The notes beneath the pieces were generated by a model. The model had not been told where the DNA came from. It did not search any database and saw only the letters and a program-made list of their open reading frames with translations. The position numbers and the translations under genes were made by a program. From NCBI RefSeq assembly GCF_001638985.1, contig NW_017265166.1, positions 372,001-436,000 on the forward strand: 64,000 bases of DNA, given 5' to 3'. Shown here piece after piece: positions 11,804 through 24,920 of this stretch. The DNA comes from Phycomyces blakesleeanus NRRL 1555(-) (Eukaryota > Mucoromycota > Mucoromycetes > Mucorales > Phycomycetaceae). Each line of letters opens with the position of its first letter. Position 1 is the stretch's first letter.

Positions 11804-14800
11804 TATAATTATATTCCTCATCTTCGTATATATTAGTATTTACTACCTGTCTATATTTTAAGTAAAAATTATCCATATTATATATTTTTTGAATTATTAT
11901 ACAAAATAAACATAATACAAATTGCTGTTACTACAAAATTAAATTTGATAAACCAATCTTGGGATGCAAATGATCGAGTTTCGTTCTTTGTCAAGATGTA
12001 AGATTATGATTTAAGTACACAGATTTTATTTCCAAGAATGGTCCAGATTTCGGCTTGAGTTTATGTGAGTAGACAAACACGAGTATCTAATATATGGTAT
12101 ATTTTTAGCTGTAGGAAGATATTTTGGTATTATTGCATGTATCATGTACACCGTAAAGATGTCATTCCCATATTAGGTCAATTCTCCTATCAACTTTATA
12201 TATTTGCACAGAACATGCAAAAGTCATATATACATTACTCTCCAATATCTAAGACAGAATATTTGTTGAACTTGTTTCAGCCATTGTAAACAATAAGTAC
12301 AATAACAATACATAGAACAAATAGAACCGCATGTATGTATAATCTTTTGGTTTTTTTATACATATTGACACCAAAAGGACAGCTGACCAAGAGTATACAT
12401 AATCTGTTAAAGCTTATTATTAAAGACATACTCGTTATACTAGGACTTATACAGAGAAATTTAGTTATACTGATATAAGTGAGGTCTTTAGCTATGATAT
12501 TTTGGCTTGAAATAATTTATGAAAGCAGCTAGTTTATACACTCTTTGTATTATTGTGAGAATCTAATATTAAGAGAACACCTTTTTGATTAAATTTCGTA
12601 TAGAAAGAAGATAATAATTTAATATTGATCACGCATATCTTATACTGAAACGACGAATGAACAAATTCTCCAATAAAAACTGAGTAATGTTACTTTACAG
12701 CTCTTTCGTCTTGATATTCTCTTCCTTCTTTCTTTTGTCTTTAAAAGCAAGCATTCTCGTATTTGGCCTGGTATTTCCTTCCTGATAAAAATAAATAGAT
12801 TATAGACAAGACATCTCTTCAATCAGTGAAATCTTTTGTATTATCTATATTCTGCCTATGACAACTTGGCTTTAATGTTCAGCACTTATCATAAGATTTT
12901 GATGCGCTAGAAAAATTTCTCTTGTGGTATGTGGCAGAAATGATGTTTTAATACATATATATACATGCACTGGATAACATCTCTGTTAAACAAGTTGCTT
13001 TACTCCAAGCTAAATTTAAGATTAATTTTGAATCATAAATTCTTCAAAAGTAAATTCAAATCAGTATAAGGTGATAGGTATCGCAGAAACTCGCATTCAA
13101 ACGACATCCTACAATACAAGACCTGAAACACTGAGGTGCATAGTATAAAGTACTTCTCACTGGTCATTACTTTGTCAGTCGTACAGCTTATAATCTTCAA
13201 CTCTAGGTTACTTATTTTATTGCTTATATAGACATCAATTTATTTATACCTTGTTAAACTACTTTTTTAACAAGAGATTCACTATGAGTTATTATCTTGA
13301 CTCTAAATGCTAACATGTAAAAGGCTGATATCGATGTTTTGAAACGGTTTCTGTATAAATGATGAAGCTAACCCTGAGGCTTTATGTGAAAATACGTTTG
13401 TCTTATTCCATCATACTATTCTGTACAGTTGTATCAAGAGACCTTATTTGATTGTATCACACTCCAAATATTATTTTTATTTATGTTTAAATTCCAAATG
13501 ATATAAAAATGAGAAACGCTCTAGACCTAACAAAAGACATTTATCTATTTTGTCCACAAATTCTTGGTTGTATTAAGATCAAATACGGAATTATATATAG
13601 GGAGAAAAGAAAAATAAATATAAGCTATATGTATATTATTCACCTCTATCTTGCTTTACTTCAAGGACCATGAAGCAATCATTAGAGCAGGTGCAAAAGT
13701 ATCTACTTAAATATTCTTGAAACATTCAAAAATCGTTTCGCTCACTTGACAAACCTTTTGGAGCCTTTTTTTTCAAATTCGTGCACCATAAATTGCCCAA
13801 AGCCTTTGCATTATATAAACTGACGATGTATTAATCACCCTTACAATAAATTTGGCTCTAAAAAAACTTCCTGTTAGTTCATGTTTTCTTTAATGTTCTT
13901 ATCACTGCAAGATTATAGAGCCGTTTCCTTTTTTTTCTTACGTAGAGATGTACTTCTTTTAACGGTCAAATATGTGTTTTTATATCACTTTGATAGTACA
14001 TATAATAATCTTGTGGTTAAGAATATATTGATTCACCCTGACCAATCTTAGACATTTTACTTCTTTCTATATTGAATATACATGTCTCGGGTGCAATGCT
14101 GGTATCATACATAGCATAGAGCCTGCCTATAGGACTGCTATAAAATCTGATGTGATAACGTGATTATAGACATATTTCGTATCCACATACACTCATGTTA
14201 GACCATTTCTGATTGATTATAGCTAGCTAGATACAATATACAAATATGAAGATGATTATACGCACTATGATCAATATGTCTTGAATAGAAAGCCATCATA
14301 GTGCATATATCTTCTTCTGATACCTGTACTTCAGCAGACAAGTGGGTTTTTTGGGAATATATATAGAGCTTTATATTTAATGAAAGTCCTTTTAGCAAAG
14401 TCCTGCGCTTTATATCCCACAAAACGATCCTTGAAAAAGACATCACATTTTTAAAAGAGCTATATTGGTTACTATATATTTCATATGAAAGGTTATAAGT
14501 ACAGCCTTCACTGTAGGTGAGATTAATGGCTAGATTTCTTCATTTTTATTCTTCGGAAAGAAAAATAAAAAGGAGACGTTCAGGCAGATAATAAGGAGAA
14601 ATATAGAAAATGAATTTTGAAAAAATATAATGTGTACAGGAAGTAAAGGCGATTTTGTTACAAATGACCACAGATTTCTTTTATATATATATACTCTATA
14701 TGGAATCTGGTCAACAGCGCACAAGGCTTAGACATTACAGTGTGCCATATTTCTATTTTGTAAATATAAGCCAACCAACTCAAGTATAGAAATGTACTCT

Positions 14801-14903
14801 ATCACAAAAACATTTCCTGTTTTCTCTTTCTCTTTTCTTATATATATATATATATATATATTATTTCTTTTTTTAAAAAAGAAGTGTGGTCATTGTCTTC
14901 ATC
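11804..14903. other. Intergenic, AT-rich
   Basis: About 3.1 kb with no ORF of protein-like composition and no splice-linked family similarity on either strand. No tRNA A/B box pair was seen. A (ta)n run sits at 14840-14862 just before the F-box gene start. Confidence 0.6.
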
Positions 14904-16758
14904 ATGGTGGCATCCGAATTACCTTTCGAGATTACTCGTCGCATTGCAGACTTTCTTCAACCCAGAGATAAAATTCAGTGCTGTTTCGTGTGCAAGGCGT
15001 GGCTGCCTGCTATTCAGGAATCTCTTTTGGAAACCATAGTGATTAATGATTATGGAAAATTCGCCAAATCAGTAGGTCTATCCGGTTCAACAAGCAATTT
15101 CCTTCAAAGATATGGCCACAGTTCTCGGAAGCTTCACATAGGCCAATATGCTCAAATATTTGGTGAAGAACTTCTTGCCCTTCAGAGATGTCTTCCGCAC
15201 ATACAGTACTTTAAATGGAGTACTGCGAATATCGATGAGTATACATTTATTGATCATTCTGGCTGGAAGTTATGGGAGTTCCTCACAGATCTCGAAGTAA
15301 AAGTATGGGTCTATGTTCCTCACACAGCACCATCCTTATTTTATTCATTATTCTCTAAAATACGACCACTAAGACGACTGGAGTTCAAATATATGTTTAA
15401 TACCGGTTTATATAAGCACACAGTTGGCGAGTTTGATGCCCTTAATAATAGTCTTCCAGAACTGACTCGCATGGCTCTGGGAGCTCAACTACTCTCAATA
15501 ACTCTACACGAATTATCAATGATCAAAAATGTAAAGCCGCTGCAATGTTTAAAAAGCCTGGAGGTCAACCTCATTAATTCTACATATGAATGGCTGTATT
15601 ATATCGCCATTAAGTTTCCAAATATCAGTATTCTTAAGACCATAATATTCGCTAGTAACACGGCTAGCGAACAGAGCTTAGAGGTGGCCAAAATGTTTGC
15701 TCGGATTCCATACCCCTTTCAACAATTGGAAGAAATCAATGTCAGGGTTGAACTAGGCTCAGAACAGATATTTATTGATTTTGTAAAGCAGCTCTATCTT
15801 TTTAAAGCTCCAATCAAGACATTATGCCTTTCTTTGGGTGGATCCGTTCAAATGTCGGCCTTTTCAAGAGACGTCTTTGAGTCGAGGAACATATTCTCGT
15901 CTACTTTGGAAAAAGTGACAATTAAAGCGTCTTCGTTAACTTTGATATTTTGGGCATATACGGATAATCTCGAGCATTTCCCTCACCTAGTCGATCTCAA
16001 TATCCAGGTTGAAGATTCTACAAGCGAGATAGATATTCTTCTGGACCGATGTCCTTCATTAAAGACCTTCCGTTTTGATTCGGGGACTCTTCGTCGCCGC
16101 CTCTTTGACCGAGTCACATCGGAATTTTCAACAAATCATGGCCTGCGCGAATTAACTCTCACTTCGACACATATCGTCACTGATACACTCAATTACATCT
16201 CACATCGTTGCAAGAAGCTCAAGAGCATGTTTCTTGAGAATGTATATGTAGCAAAACCGAAATCAGAAGATACAAAGACCAATTGCATCGACATGTCATC
16301 GACAAGCTTTATACATCTTTCTATTGGCAGTGTTATGTTTGTTGACCCATCTACCAAAAATATCATCAATATATTTGCTTTATCTTCAACAATGGTAAGA
16401 ACATGCATATCCATAAAAAAAAGGAATAGCTTCGGTATTAAAGCTATATTAATACATACTAAACTTGAATTTCACACATACACAGAACCCTATAGGGAAT
16501 ACATGGGTATACTGTGTACCTGATGTTGAATGCCGTACACGACGGGAACCCAAGGGATGGATTATAGGTGGAGAGGAAGCAAAGTACGTCGAAGACTTTT
16601 TCCGCAATTTCTCAGAGATAGTGGAGAAAGAATATACCGAAGAACAGCTTTACAAAGATGAATATGCTAGAATGGTACCCAGCTGGAAAGATAATCTTAA
16701 TAATGGTTATGCTATGTTTAAATATGGATCTTTGATAAATCTAAATATCATATCCTAA
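14904..16758 (+). CDS. F-box/LRR-type protein (paralog 1)
   Basis: Likely substrate adaptor of an SCF ubiquitin ligase. Two exons, 14904-16394 and 16486-16758, give 587 aa; the intron has a perfect tactaac-like branch site (tactaaac at 16457). The F-box is at residues 4-45 (LPFEITRRIADFLQPRDKI, then a Cys-rich FVCKAWLPAIQESL). The body has irregular leucine-rich repeats such as LTRMALG, LKSLEVNL, HLVDLNIQV and LRELTL. The C-terminus WKDNLNNGYAMFKYGSL matches the end of paralog 2 at 52982-54895. The start at 14904 matches the paralog's start (MVASELPFEI versus MIAQDLPFEI). Confidence 0.85.
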
Positions 16759-18147
16759 TCACAGAATCGATAGTTTTTTTTTTGGCTAAATCAAAGCCTT
16801 TACTACCAAAAAAGAAGTAATAAATATAAATAAAAGGATATGGCCTATTCAACTTTATTTCACAAAATCCATCTTATAATAGTTCAAATAATTGTATTTT
16901 ATTCAATGGCAATGTAAAGAGGAAGAAGGATCTACTGTTAGAGACTGCTTTGTGAGATAAGCGTGAGATATATTTTTTTTTAAAAAAAAAGGGTGTATCC
17001 AATGTTTAAACTATAGTAGCAAAGAAACAAAACAAAATATTACCATCGGAATCACTACTCATTTTCCATAGTAGCTTATTGAAAATAACAAGGTTAAATT
17101 GATTGATTTTTTATTTTAGTTGATCAAAATTAAATGTCTTCTTTTCTGCTTTATTTTGCCAGTATATTTTGGATAATACTCTTGTATTAAAGAATATAAA
17201 CACATCATGTAGTATATTTTAATATACGCCTTTTTGCTTCTTATTACAAGATGTCGTATCTTATCTTGTGAAATTAAGAAGTATATATACGCTTTTCAAG
17301 GCTCAGCAGAAAGCAATATCATTTTCTCTTTGGATCACAAAAAAAAAGAGTTCCTTTTATAATTTCTTCTTTTTTTTGTAATGTTGTGTAGTTTTCATGT
17401 TCACTATTAAGATATTCTATTACCAAGCTACAGAATACAACAATTTTAAAGCTATCAAGCAAAGCATAGCATCATTGTGACTATTTGAATAACTCCATTT
17501 TGCTGTCAAATTATTATTATTTTTTTAAAAAAATCAAATAAAAAAATTGCCAAGATATCTGATTCACCCAAAGTTGATTTTTTTATACGTGTAAGTATTT
17601 CATATGATCAAGACTGTTGTAAATCGTCCATTTTTTTTTATTTTTTTCCCCTTTGTAGTCTGGCTTTGAAATGTGAATGACTGCATCGCTTTGGGGTAAT
17701 GAACTTTCTCTTCTCTCCTGCCTCAAAGTTGCTTCCTTGGGTAAGGTTAGCAGTTACGGCATCTTGAAAGACTTTTGACTTTAATCTTGGTAAAATAAAA
17801 TAAAATATGTATAAAAATAAAGATAAAGATAAAAAAACAAAACATATGTACAGCTGCACAATAATAATCATTTATAAATAAAAACCAAGACTTGAAAGCT
17901 TACTGTTACAAGAACTGTCTATTTATATATATATATACCTATATCGGCACAAACTACACCAACGCTTGAAATATATACGCATACACACATACACATACAC
18001 TTATATTAAAGAAGAGGAAGAGGAAGAGGAATTAAAAGCGACATCTAGACAACCGTCTATCATTACACAAATAAAGAAGAAGAAAGAAGAAGAAAAACTT
18101 ATTATTTAAAGCCGATTGTGTCATCATTCCTTTCAAAAACATTAACC
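16759..18147. other. Intergenic, AT-rich
   Basis: No credible ORF. Many poly-A/T runs occur (for example 16970-16992). A purine-rich gaagagg/aagaag stretch at 18010-18095 precedes the Arf-GEF start and probably belongs to its 5' UTR. Confidence 0.6.
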
Positions 18148-21100
18148 ATGTCCTCTCAAATCCACGGATCCCTTGTCTTACCGGCCATCTCACCTCTATT
18201 ATCAGATGAACAAATAACGCCTGGAAGTAATGGCTATATAGATGCAGACCACAGAATCAAATCAGAATTGAATTGGTCTCAACTTGTCCATGCAGAAATC
18301 ATCGGTATGCCTCCTTGAAACATCCTTTTCCTTTTTCTCCTTTTATTTATTATTTAACTTTATTGGTTGTATAGCTGTAACAACAGCTATGCGTAAGAAT
18401 GCACGATGGTCTGGGATGACAGTCAGTGGATTGAACATGGGCGATCTTGGACAGCGCATGGGATTACGTACCCCTAGATTCACAAAAGAGAATCATCCAC
18501 AGAATGAAGTAATTTGGATTCAATACAAACTAAAAGAGCAAAAACTCTTTACAAAGCTTTATTCATCTTGTAACACGCCTTAGGAAAATCCACTTATGCT
18601 GGGATTCAAGAGATTAAAAGAAGCCATCGAGAAATTTGATGGTATATATATTTATATATTTATTTATTTATTTTATTTAAAGCTAAGGGATATAGGTAAT
18701 GTTTGATTTGATGTATTTGATTTACTAACAGCATTCTCTCTCACATTATTTGCTCTCTTTTTCTTTTGTTTTGTTACTATTGATGATAATGTCTTGTTAA
18801 GATGTTAGAGATATGGATACATTGACGCTTGTGACACCGTTCCTTGATGTAGTTCGATCAGGAAATACTACTGGATCAATTGCTGGCACAGCTCTTGGAA
18901 GCATAGAGAAATTTTTACATTATGGAATTATTGGTAGGTATTAGCAATAGAGATAGATAGATAGAAAAGGAGAGAGGGAGAAGCTTACAAAAAGAATCCG
19001 ACCTTAGCAGATTCGTTTCTAATATATAATAAAAATAAAAATAAAAATAAAACAATAGGCTTGCAGTCTCCTAATATCGGCACCGCAATGAATGCACTAG
19101 CAAAAGCTGCTACTCGATGCAAATTTGAAGCTTCGGATGCTGCTTCAGACGAACTGGTGCTTTTAAGGATGCTTCAATTGCTTCAGATGATACTGACAAG
19201 TGAATGTGGACAAGTATTGAGTGACGAGGCAGTATGTGAAATGATGGAGACTGGTCTTAGTATGTGCTGTCAGATGAGATTAAGCGGTATGTATTTTTAT
19301 AGATTAGTAATAATAAAAAATATCATGTCTAAATTTTTTTCCCATAATTAACTCTCAGTTGTATAGAAATGTTGCGAAGATCTGCTGAGCATGTCATGAT
19401 TAATATTATAGTAGCAATGTTTGAAAGGTAGGTTACCAATCTATAAGTATATAATGAGGGTACAAAACATGTCTAAACCAAAAAAAAACCAAAAATGTGT
19501 AATAGATTAAAGGTACTAGAGGATGAATGGCAGTTTGTAGACTTGCAAAGCGAAACAAACGACGACGAAAAAGAAGTATCCTCAAATGCTCCCCACATGA
19601 AGACACCACGACCAACCCTCTCACCTGTATCTAAATCTGAAGATGATGAAAAAGTTAAAGAAGAGTCAGGTACAGAATCTTCAGATACTGAACAAATCTT
19701 ATCTGAAAAAACCGAGGAAAATGAATCATCAACAGAAACACCTCAGGATACACCAACAACAACAGCAACGGCAACAGTAGAAGTGTCTGAAAAGGCAAAA
19801 GATGAAGATGAAAATCTAGAAGCGCAAAAATGTAAGATATTGATGATAAATGTAGCTGTGTGGATATATATATATATATATCTTGTTCTTTGTCTACAGA
19901 ATAACTCATACACACACACGAAATGACAATGATAATAATTATAATGATACGTATTAGCAAGAGCTTATGGACTTCCATCTATCCGAGAATTACTTCGCGT
20001 ATTGATCTCCTTACTCAACCCACACGAACACACACACACTGATTCTATGCGAATGATGGCGCTAAGTATCTTAAATGTTGCCTTTGAAGTTGGAGGCAGA
20101 AGTATAAGCCGTTTTGAAACCTTACGAAGCCTTGTAATGGACGATTTTTGCAAATACCTCTTCCAAGTAAGTAAAGGGCAACTATTTTAATAAAGGGAAA
20201 AGAAAGTAATCAATACTCAATATATACAATTATCCCAAAAAAAAGCTTGCAAAGACAAACTCTATACAACTTCTTGCCTCTACATTGCGTGTTATATCGA
20301 CTGTTTTTGATACTATGAGACCCCACCTCAAGCTTCAACACGAACTCTTCTTGTTTTTCCTTATTGAACGCCTGTCACCACCACCTGGTGCCGGAACTAG
20401 AACCATAGTAGCTGATGTAGATGACGACGGAAATGTTGGGTTTATTCCGGTTAGCAGAGAGCATTCTTTGGAAACACGTGGGCCAGGCCATGTTGAAATC
20501 CGCAGTGCATCACCAAACATGTTCTTGGGAAGAACTAATGATTATCCAAAGCCTGCCAAAGGATACCAGCCAGATGCCATGGCTATATCGGGCGAGGTCC
20601 GTGAACTCTTACTTGAGTGTCTTGTTCAATGCTCAAGAACATCGACTTTCTTGATTGATATTTGGTACAATTACGATTGTGACATATCGTGTGGAGATTT
20701 ATTTGAAGAGCTTATACAGTTCTTGAGCAAGGTAATTATTGTCCTTTAGTGTGTATGTGTATAATACAAGAAGGTAGTAGTTTTGGATGGAACTTGTATG
20801 TAAACAAATTGTTGTAGTTTAATTTTATTCTAATACATTTCAAAAGAATTCTTTCCCAGATTTACAAAACTATTCACTGACTAGTTTCCACGTCAATTGC
20901 TTTGATACGCTTTTAAGCTTTATAAAACAAATGGTGAAGCGGTCCGAGGATGAGGTATGGATCAGAATGACAATTAGAATGTTGATTATTATTATTGGCA
21001 GAAACATATATTAGCACCTTATTCACCAAATATATATATATTCATTAGGCATATGCCGATGTTGAAGAAGATAATGTAAGTAAATAATGTCAATATCTTA

Positions 21101-23548
21101 CTTTATTCTAATTATTTAACCATTTTACAAACAACAACAACTATGATTATTTAGGATCTTGTACCTGTAGATGAACTCCTAAGACGAAAAGCAAGAAAGA
21201 AAATCATCTTAAATGGTGCTGCATTATTTAACGAGAGTCCTAAAAAAGGAATTCAATATCTCACAGGTAAGGAAGAGCTATATATATTCTCTAAAACAAT
21301 CGACACTTTAATGGAATGGTTTGGCTGACTAATGACGAATGATTATTGCTTTACTTATATATACATATATATAGAAAATGGGATAATTGAAGCTGACAAG
21401 GAAAACGACACCAAGGAAAGCTTGGCTTACTTTTTGAGATCCACGCAGCAGTTGAACAAGAAGAGCCTAGGAGAGTATCTCGGAAAACCCGAGAACTTTG
21501 AGCTACTCCAAGTGTTTATGCGCCAATTTGATTTCAAGGGAGTAAGTTTATAGAAAAGAAAAAAATTGGGAGAAGTGAGAGGAAAGATTATTATGGATCT
21601 GGACAGAGTTTGTTAATTGTACCCCAAAAATAATAAGAAACGTATGGATGAGGCGCTTCGAATTGTGCTCGAGACATTCAGACTCCCTGGAGAATCCCAA
21701 CAGATCATGAGAGTTGCAGACACATTTGCAGATGTATTCTTTGAACAAAAGCCTTCAGAAATTGCAGACTCCTTGGCGGCCCAGATTCTTGCCTATTCAA
21801 TTATTATGCTCAATACTGATCAACACAATCCTCAAGTCCGAGTAAGATATTAAATATAAACATATATATGAAAATTTTCAATATTCTGATCTGTATGGGT
21901 TACTAGGGACGAATGACGCTGCAAGACTATATGCGAAATGTACGAGGAGTGAATGCAGGTCAAGACTTTTCTAAAGAATATCTGGTATGTAATTATATGT
22001 ATATATATATATATATTGGTGCTTATGAACATGACCTTATTACGTAGAAAGACATTTATGAAGCGATTCGTCAAGATGAGATTGTCATGCCAGAAGAGCA
22101 TGAGGGTCGCTTAGGATTCAACTATGCCTGGAAACAGCTTTTACATAGAGCAAATTCTGCAGCCCCGTTCACATCTTGTGATACACCTGCTTATGACAAG
22201 GCTATGTTTGAGCAAACATGGAAGCCTATTGTTGCATCCATCTCATACGGTAAGAACAATGTTGTTTCTCTCGTTAAGAAAAAGAAGAAAGTCAATTTCT
22301 ATCAAACTTATAATAATAATGGTTGTTATTATGGTTCATATTATAAAGCTTTCAGTACTGCACAAGATGACACAACTCTCGAAAAGGCCATCGAAGGCTT
22401 TTATCATTGCTCTTTGCTTGCTTCAAAGTTCGGGTTGCATAATGTTGTTGACAGCATTATTTCAAACCTTGCAATGATGTCAGGACTCTTGACAAAGGCA
22501 AACAGCGATAGTTCCTTACCTGACCCGATTGTTGAAGTTGCTGGTCAGAAATATGTCATTAGCCGCCTGGCTGTTAGATTGGGTCACAATTATAGAAATC
22601 AATTGGCTGCTGTTACAATGTTTACCATTATTAATAAACACAGTAACTCTTTGAGATCATCCTGGACAAAGGTAATATATATATATATTAATAAATGAAT
22701 AAATAAATAAACAGAAGCTTATGTTATATCGTGTTGATAGGTCCTACAAATCATTCGCAATCTTTTTGTTAATTCAATGTTGCCGGATTCCATGATTCAC
22801 TTTGAGGACTTTTTGGCTGGCTCAATCAGTATTCCTTTGAAACCTAAAAGTCCAGTCCCATCCAAACAAAATAACCGAAGAGATGGGTCGCTTTTGTCGA
22901 CACTTTCATCATACCTTCTGTCGCCTTACTCTAACGATGAGTCTTACAGAGCTGATCCAACAGAAGAAGAGATTGAGTGTGCAATGTCTGCTGTCATTTG
23001 TGTGTCAGCTTTTAATTTAGAGAAGATTCTCGCAGACATCAGGTAAAAAAGAAAGGCACAGCCAAGATTTCTCTTTGTATATTTTTGCTAATTATTATCG
23101 CTTGACTCTTTATATATATATATATTAGTGTTTTGGAAACAGAGCCATTGATATGCTTTATGAAAGCTATCGGAACAGTAGGATATGACAGCAAATCAAT
23201 CGAAAGCACTACAACAACTATTCCCTATGACCCTACGACAATCTTGTTCCTCCAATTTATGGTTACTATCGCAGACAGAAACATTAACCGAATTGATATT
23301 TTGTGGTAAGGATTATTTCTTCTTTCTTCTTGATATTGTATTTACTTGTGGTGCACTTCTTTTTAATTATTGGAAATCATTAGGCCATATGCTACCGGAT
23401 ACGCATTTGGAATTCTGAATCACGCTGAAAGACAAAGCGTATTGGTTGTAGAGCGGACAGTGGTTGGACTTTTGAGACTCTGTATTCAGAATGCTGCCAG
23501 TGTATGTATTTTTCTTTTTCTTTTTTCTGACCAGTATAATTGATCAAT

Positions 23549-23586
<38 letters not shown>

Positions 23587-23874
23587 CTATTAGGATAATA
23601 CACAAGATGAAATTCTCAAGTGCTTAAATCTTTTGAGAGATTTCCCACCAACTGTAATGCAAGCAGTAGCAGAGCAAATGATGGCAGGAATATACAACTT
23701 ATCTTCTGCAAATTCTGAAAATCTAAAGTGAGTATTATTTTTTGTAAGACAAACATTGCAACAAAGATATATTAACCTTTTTTCTCCCTTTCTTTTCACC
23801 TTTTTCTTAATAGCAATTCTGATTTCTTGAATACAATTCTTGAAATCAAGCAAAAGGTTGCAAGTGCAATGTAG
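18148..23874 (+). CDS. GBF1/Gea-type Arf guanine-nucleotide exchange factor (Sec7 domain)
   Basis: Activates Arf GTPases at the cis-Golgi for COPI coat recruitment. Twenty-two exons join in frame: 18148-18304, 18375-18508, 18584-18641, 18802-18933, 19059-19286, 19367-19427, 19506-19831, 19958-20166, 20246-20731, 20847-20954, 21049-21075, 21155-21266, 21375-21541, 21638-21841, 21907-21984, 22048-22249, 22349-22671, 22741-23042, 23129-23305, 23384-23501, 23594-23727 and 23814-23874, giving 1267 aa. The N-terminal DCB part has VTTAMRKNARWSG and ATRCKFEASDAASDE; EMLRRSAEH lies near the HUS region. A low-complexity acidic/Thr segment is in exon 7. The Sec7 domain spans about residues 680-865, with the catalytic Glu754 in FRLPGESQQ. 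Residues Tyr788, Ser789, Asp796 and Met806 match the brefeldin-A-sensitive pattern. The C-terminus ends inside the HDS region and is shorter than in human or yeast homologues. Confidence 0.93.
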
Positions 23875-24289
23875 AATGGCAATTTTCTTTTTATGGAATA
23901 AGCGGCGATATATCCGAACATTTTTTTTTGCTCTTCTCTATATTTTTTTTTCTATATATACAATATAAATTATAATTATACAATATTACACCAGCTCTTA
24001 TATAATTTTTATTAATTTTTATTTAATTTTTATATATACAATATATATATTAATGTGACATGAGATACTCTTGTTAGAAAGTCGCACAGAATTGGATACA
24101 AAAGAATAGCGAGAGCTAAAATAAATAATTAAGAAAGAAGAATAGGAAAAACAAGAAGCGATAGTAAAGCCAAATAATCAGCACACTTTTTCTTGATATT
24201 TTTCTTTTTGATTATTTGCAAAATAAAAATAAAAATCAAATATCTCTGATTGTTTTGTATCTGTAAAAGAAGAAGGATTTGAAGTAATA
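23875..24289. other. 3' flank of the Arf-GEF, AT-rich
   Basis: Poly-T and (ta)n sequence typical of a 3' UTR and spacer. No further exon continuing the Arf-GEF reading frame was found here. Confidence 0.55.
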
Positions 24290-24363
24290 CAGTCAGAGCT
24301 CGATATAGTGATATGGATGGTGGACAGAAATTTTATCACTATCACTATATCGAGCTTTGACTG
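24290..24363. mobile_element. 74-bp MITE with near-perfect terminal inverted repeats and TA target duplication
   Basis: The left end reads CAGTCAGAGCTCGATATAGT. The right end, on the minus strand, reads CAGTCAAAGCTCGATATAGT. The two 24-base ends (through gata) differ at one position. The element is flanked on both sides by TA (24288-24289 and 24364-24365), the target duplication of Tc1/mariner/pogo-type elements. CAGTCA termini with a CTCGATAT motif are typical of pogo-class ends. No coding capacity. Confidence 0.8.
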
Positions 24364-24569
24364 TATATATTTATTTAGAGTTGTAAGTTGTATTTTTTTT
24401 TTTCAGAAAATTGAAGTTGGGCTTTTTGAAATCTTTGTTATAATAGAATAAAATGTGCATGTTTATATTATTGACAATCTGTCAAATAAAGACAAGTAGG
24501 CTGGCCATTTACAGATAAAGGTGAAATCACATATTCTATATGATCAATCATTGTTCTAAGGGTTATTTA

Positions 24570-24640
24570 TGCGGTGACATCTGGTCAAATTACCAACGAT
24601 CTTTAACCAACGCTCTCCAACTGAGCTATAAAAAAAGAGG
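24570..24640 (-). pseudogene. tRNA-like fragment (A-box half)
   Basis: On the minus strand, tatagctcagttggagagcg is a near-perfect tRNA D-arm with A box. The following bases do not close an anticodon stem, and no B box (GGTTCGAATC-like) is found downstream. It may be a dead tRNA or the head of a tRNA-derived SINE. A functional tRNA is not supported. Confidence 0.35.
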
Positions 24641-24920
24641 AATAAAATGGCATCCTCTATTATTTATGGCATCAACTATAAAGGCAGTATGATGGTTCTT
24701 ACAATTATCTATGGCGATATAAAACTCATTTTTACCCTATTCATCAAGTTCATCTATGGCACCTTGCTCTGATTTAACAATATGGTGGGATGTTATGCCT
24801 TTTTTTCTCTTTTTTTTGGATTTATTGATACTGCCAACACACACAGTGCGCGACCTATTAAATTGAAATTTGAGAAAAGATAGAGTTACAGGAGGGGAAA
24901 GAAAGAGATATGAACACTAG

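Noticed and set aside
11533..11876. Low-complexity ORFs (Met/Tyr, Cys/Val, His/Ile runs) on both strands
   Set aside because: They are translations of the CATACA/TATACA microsatellite.
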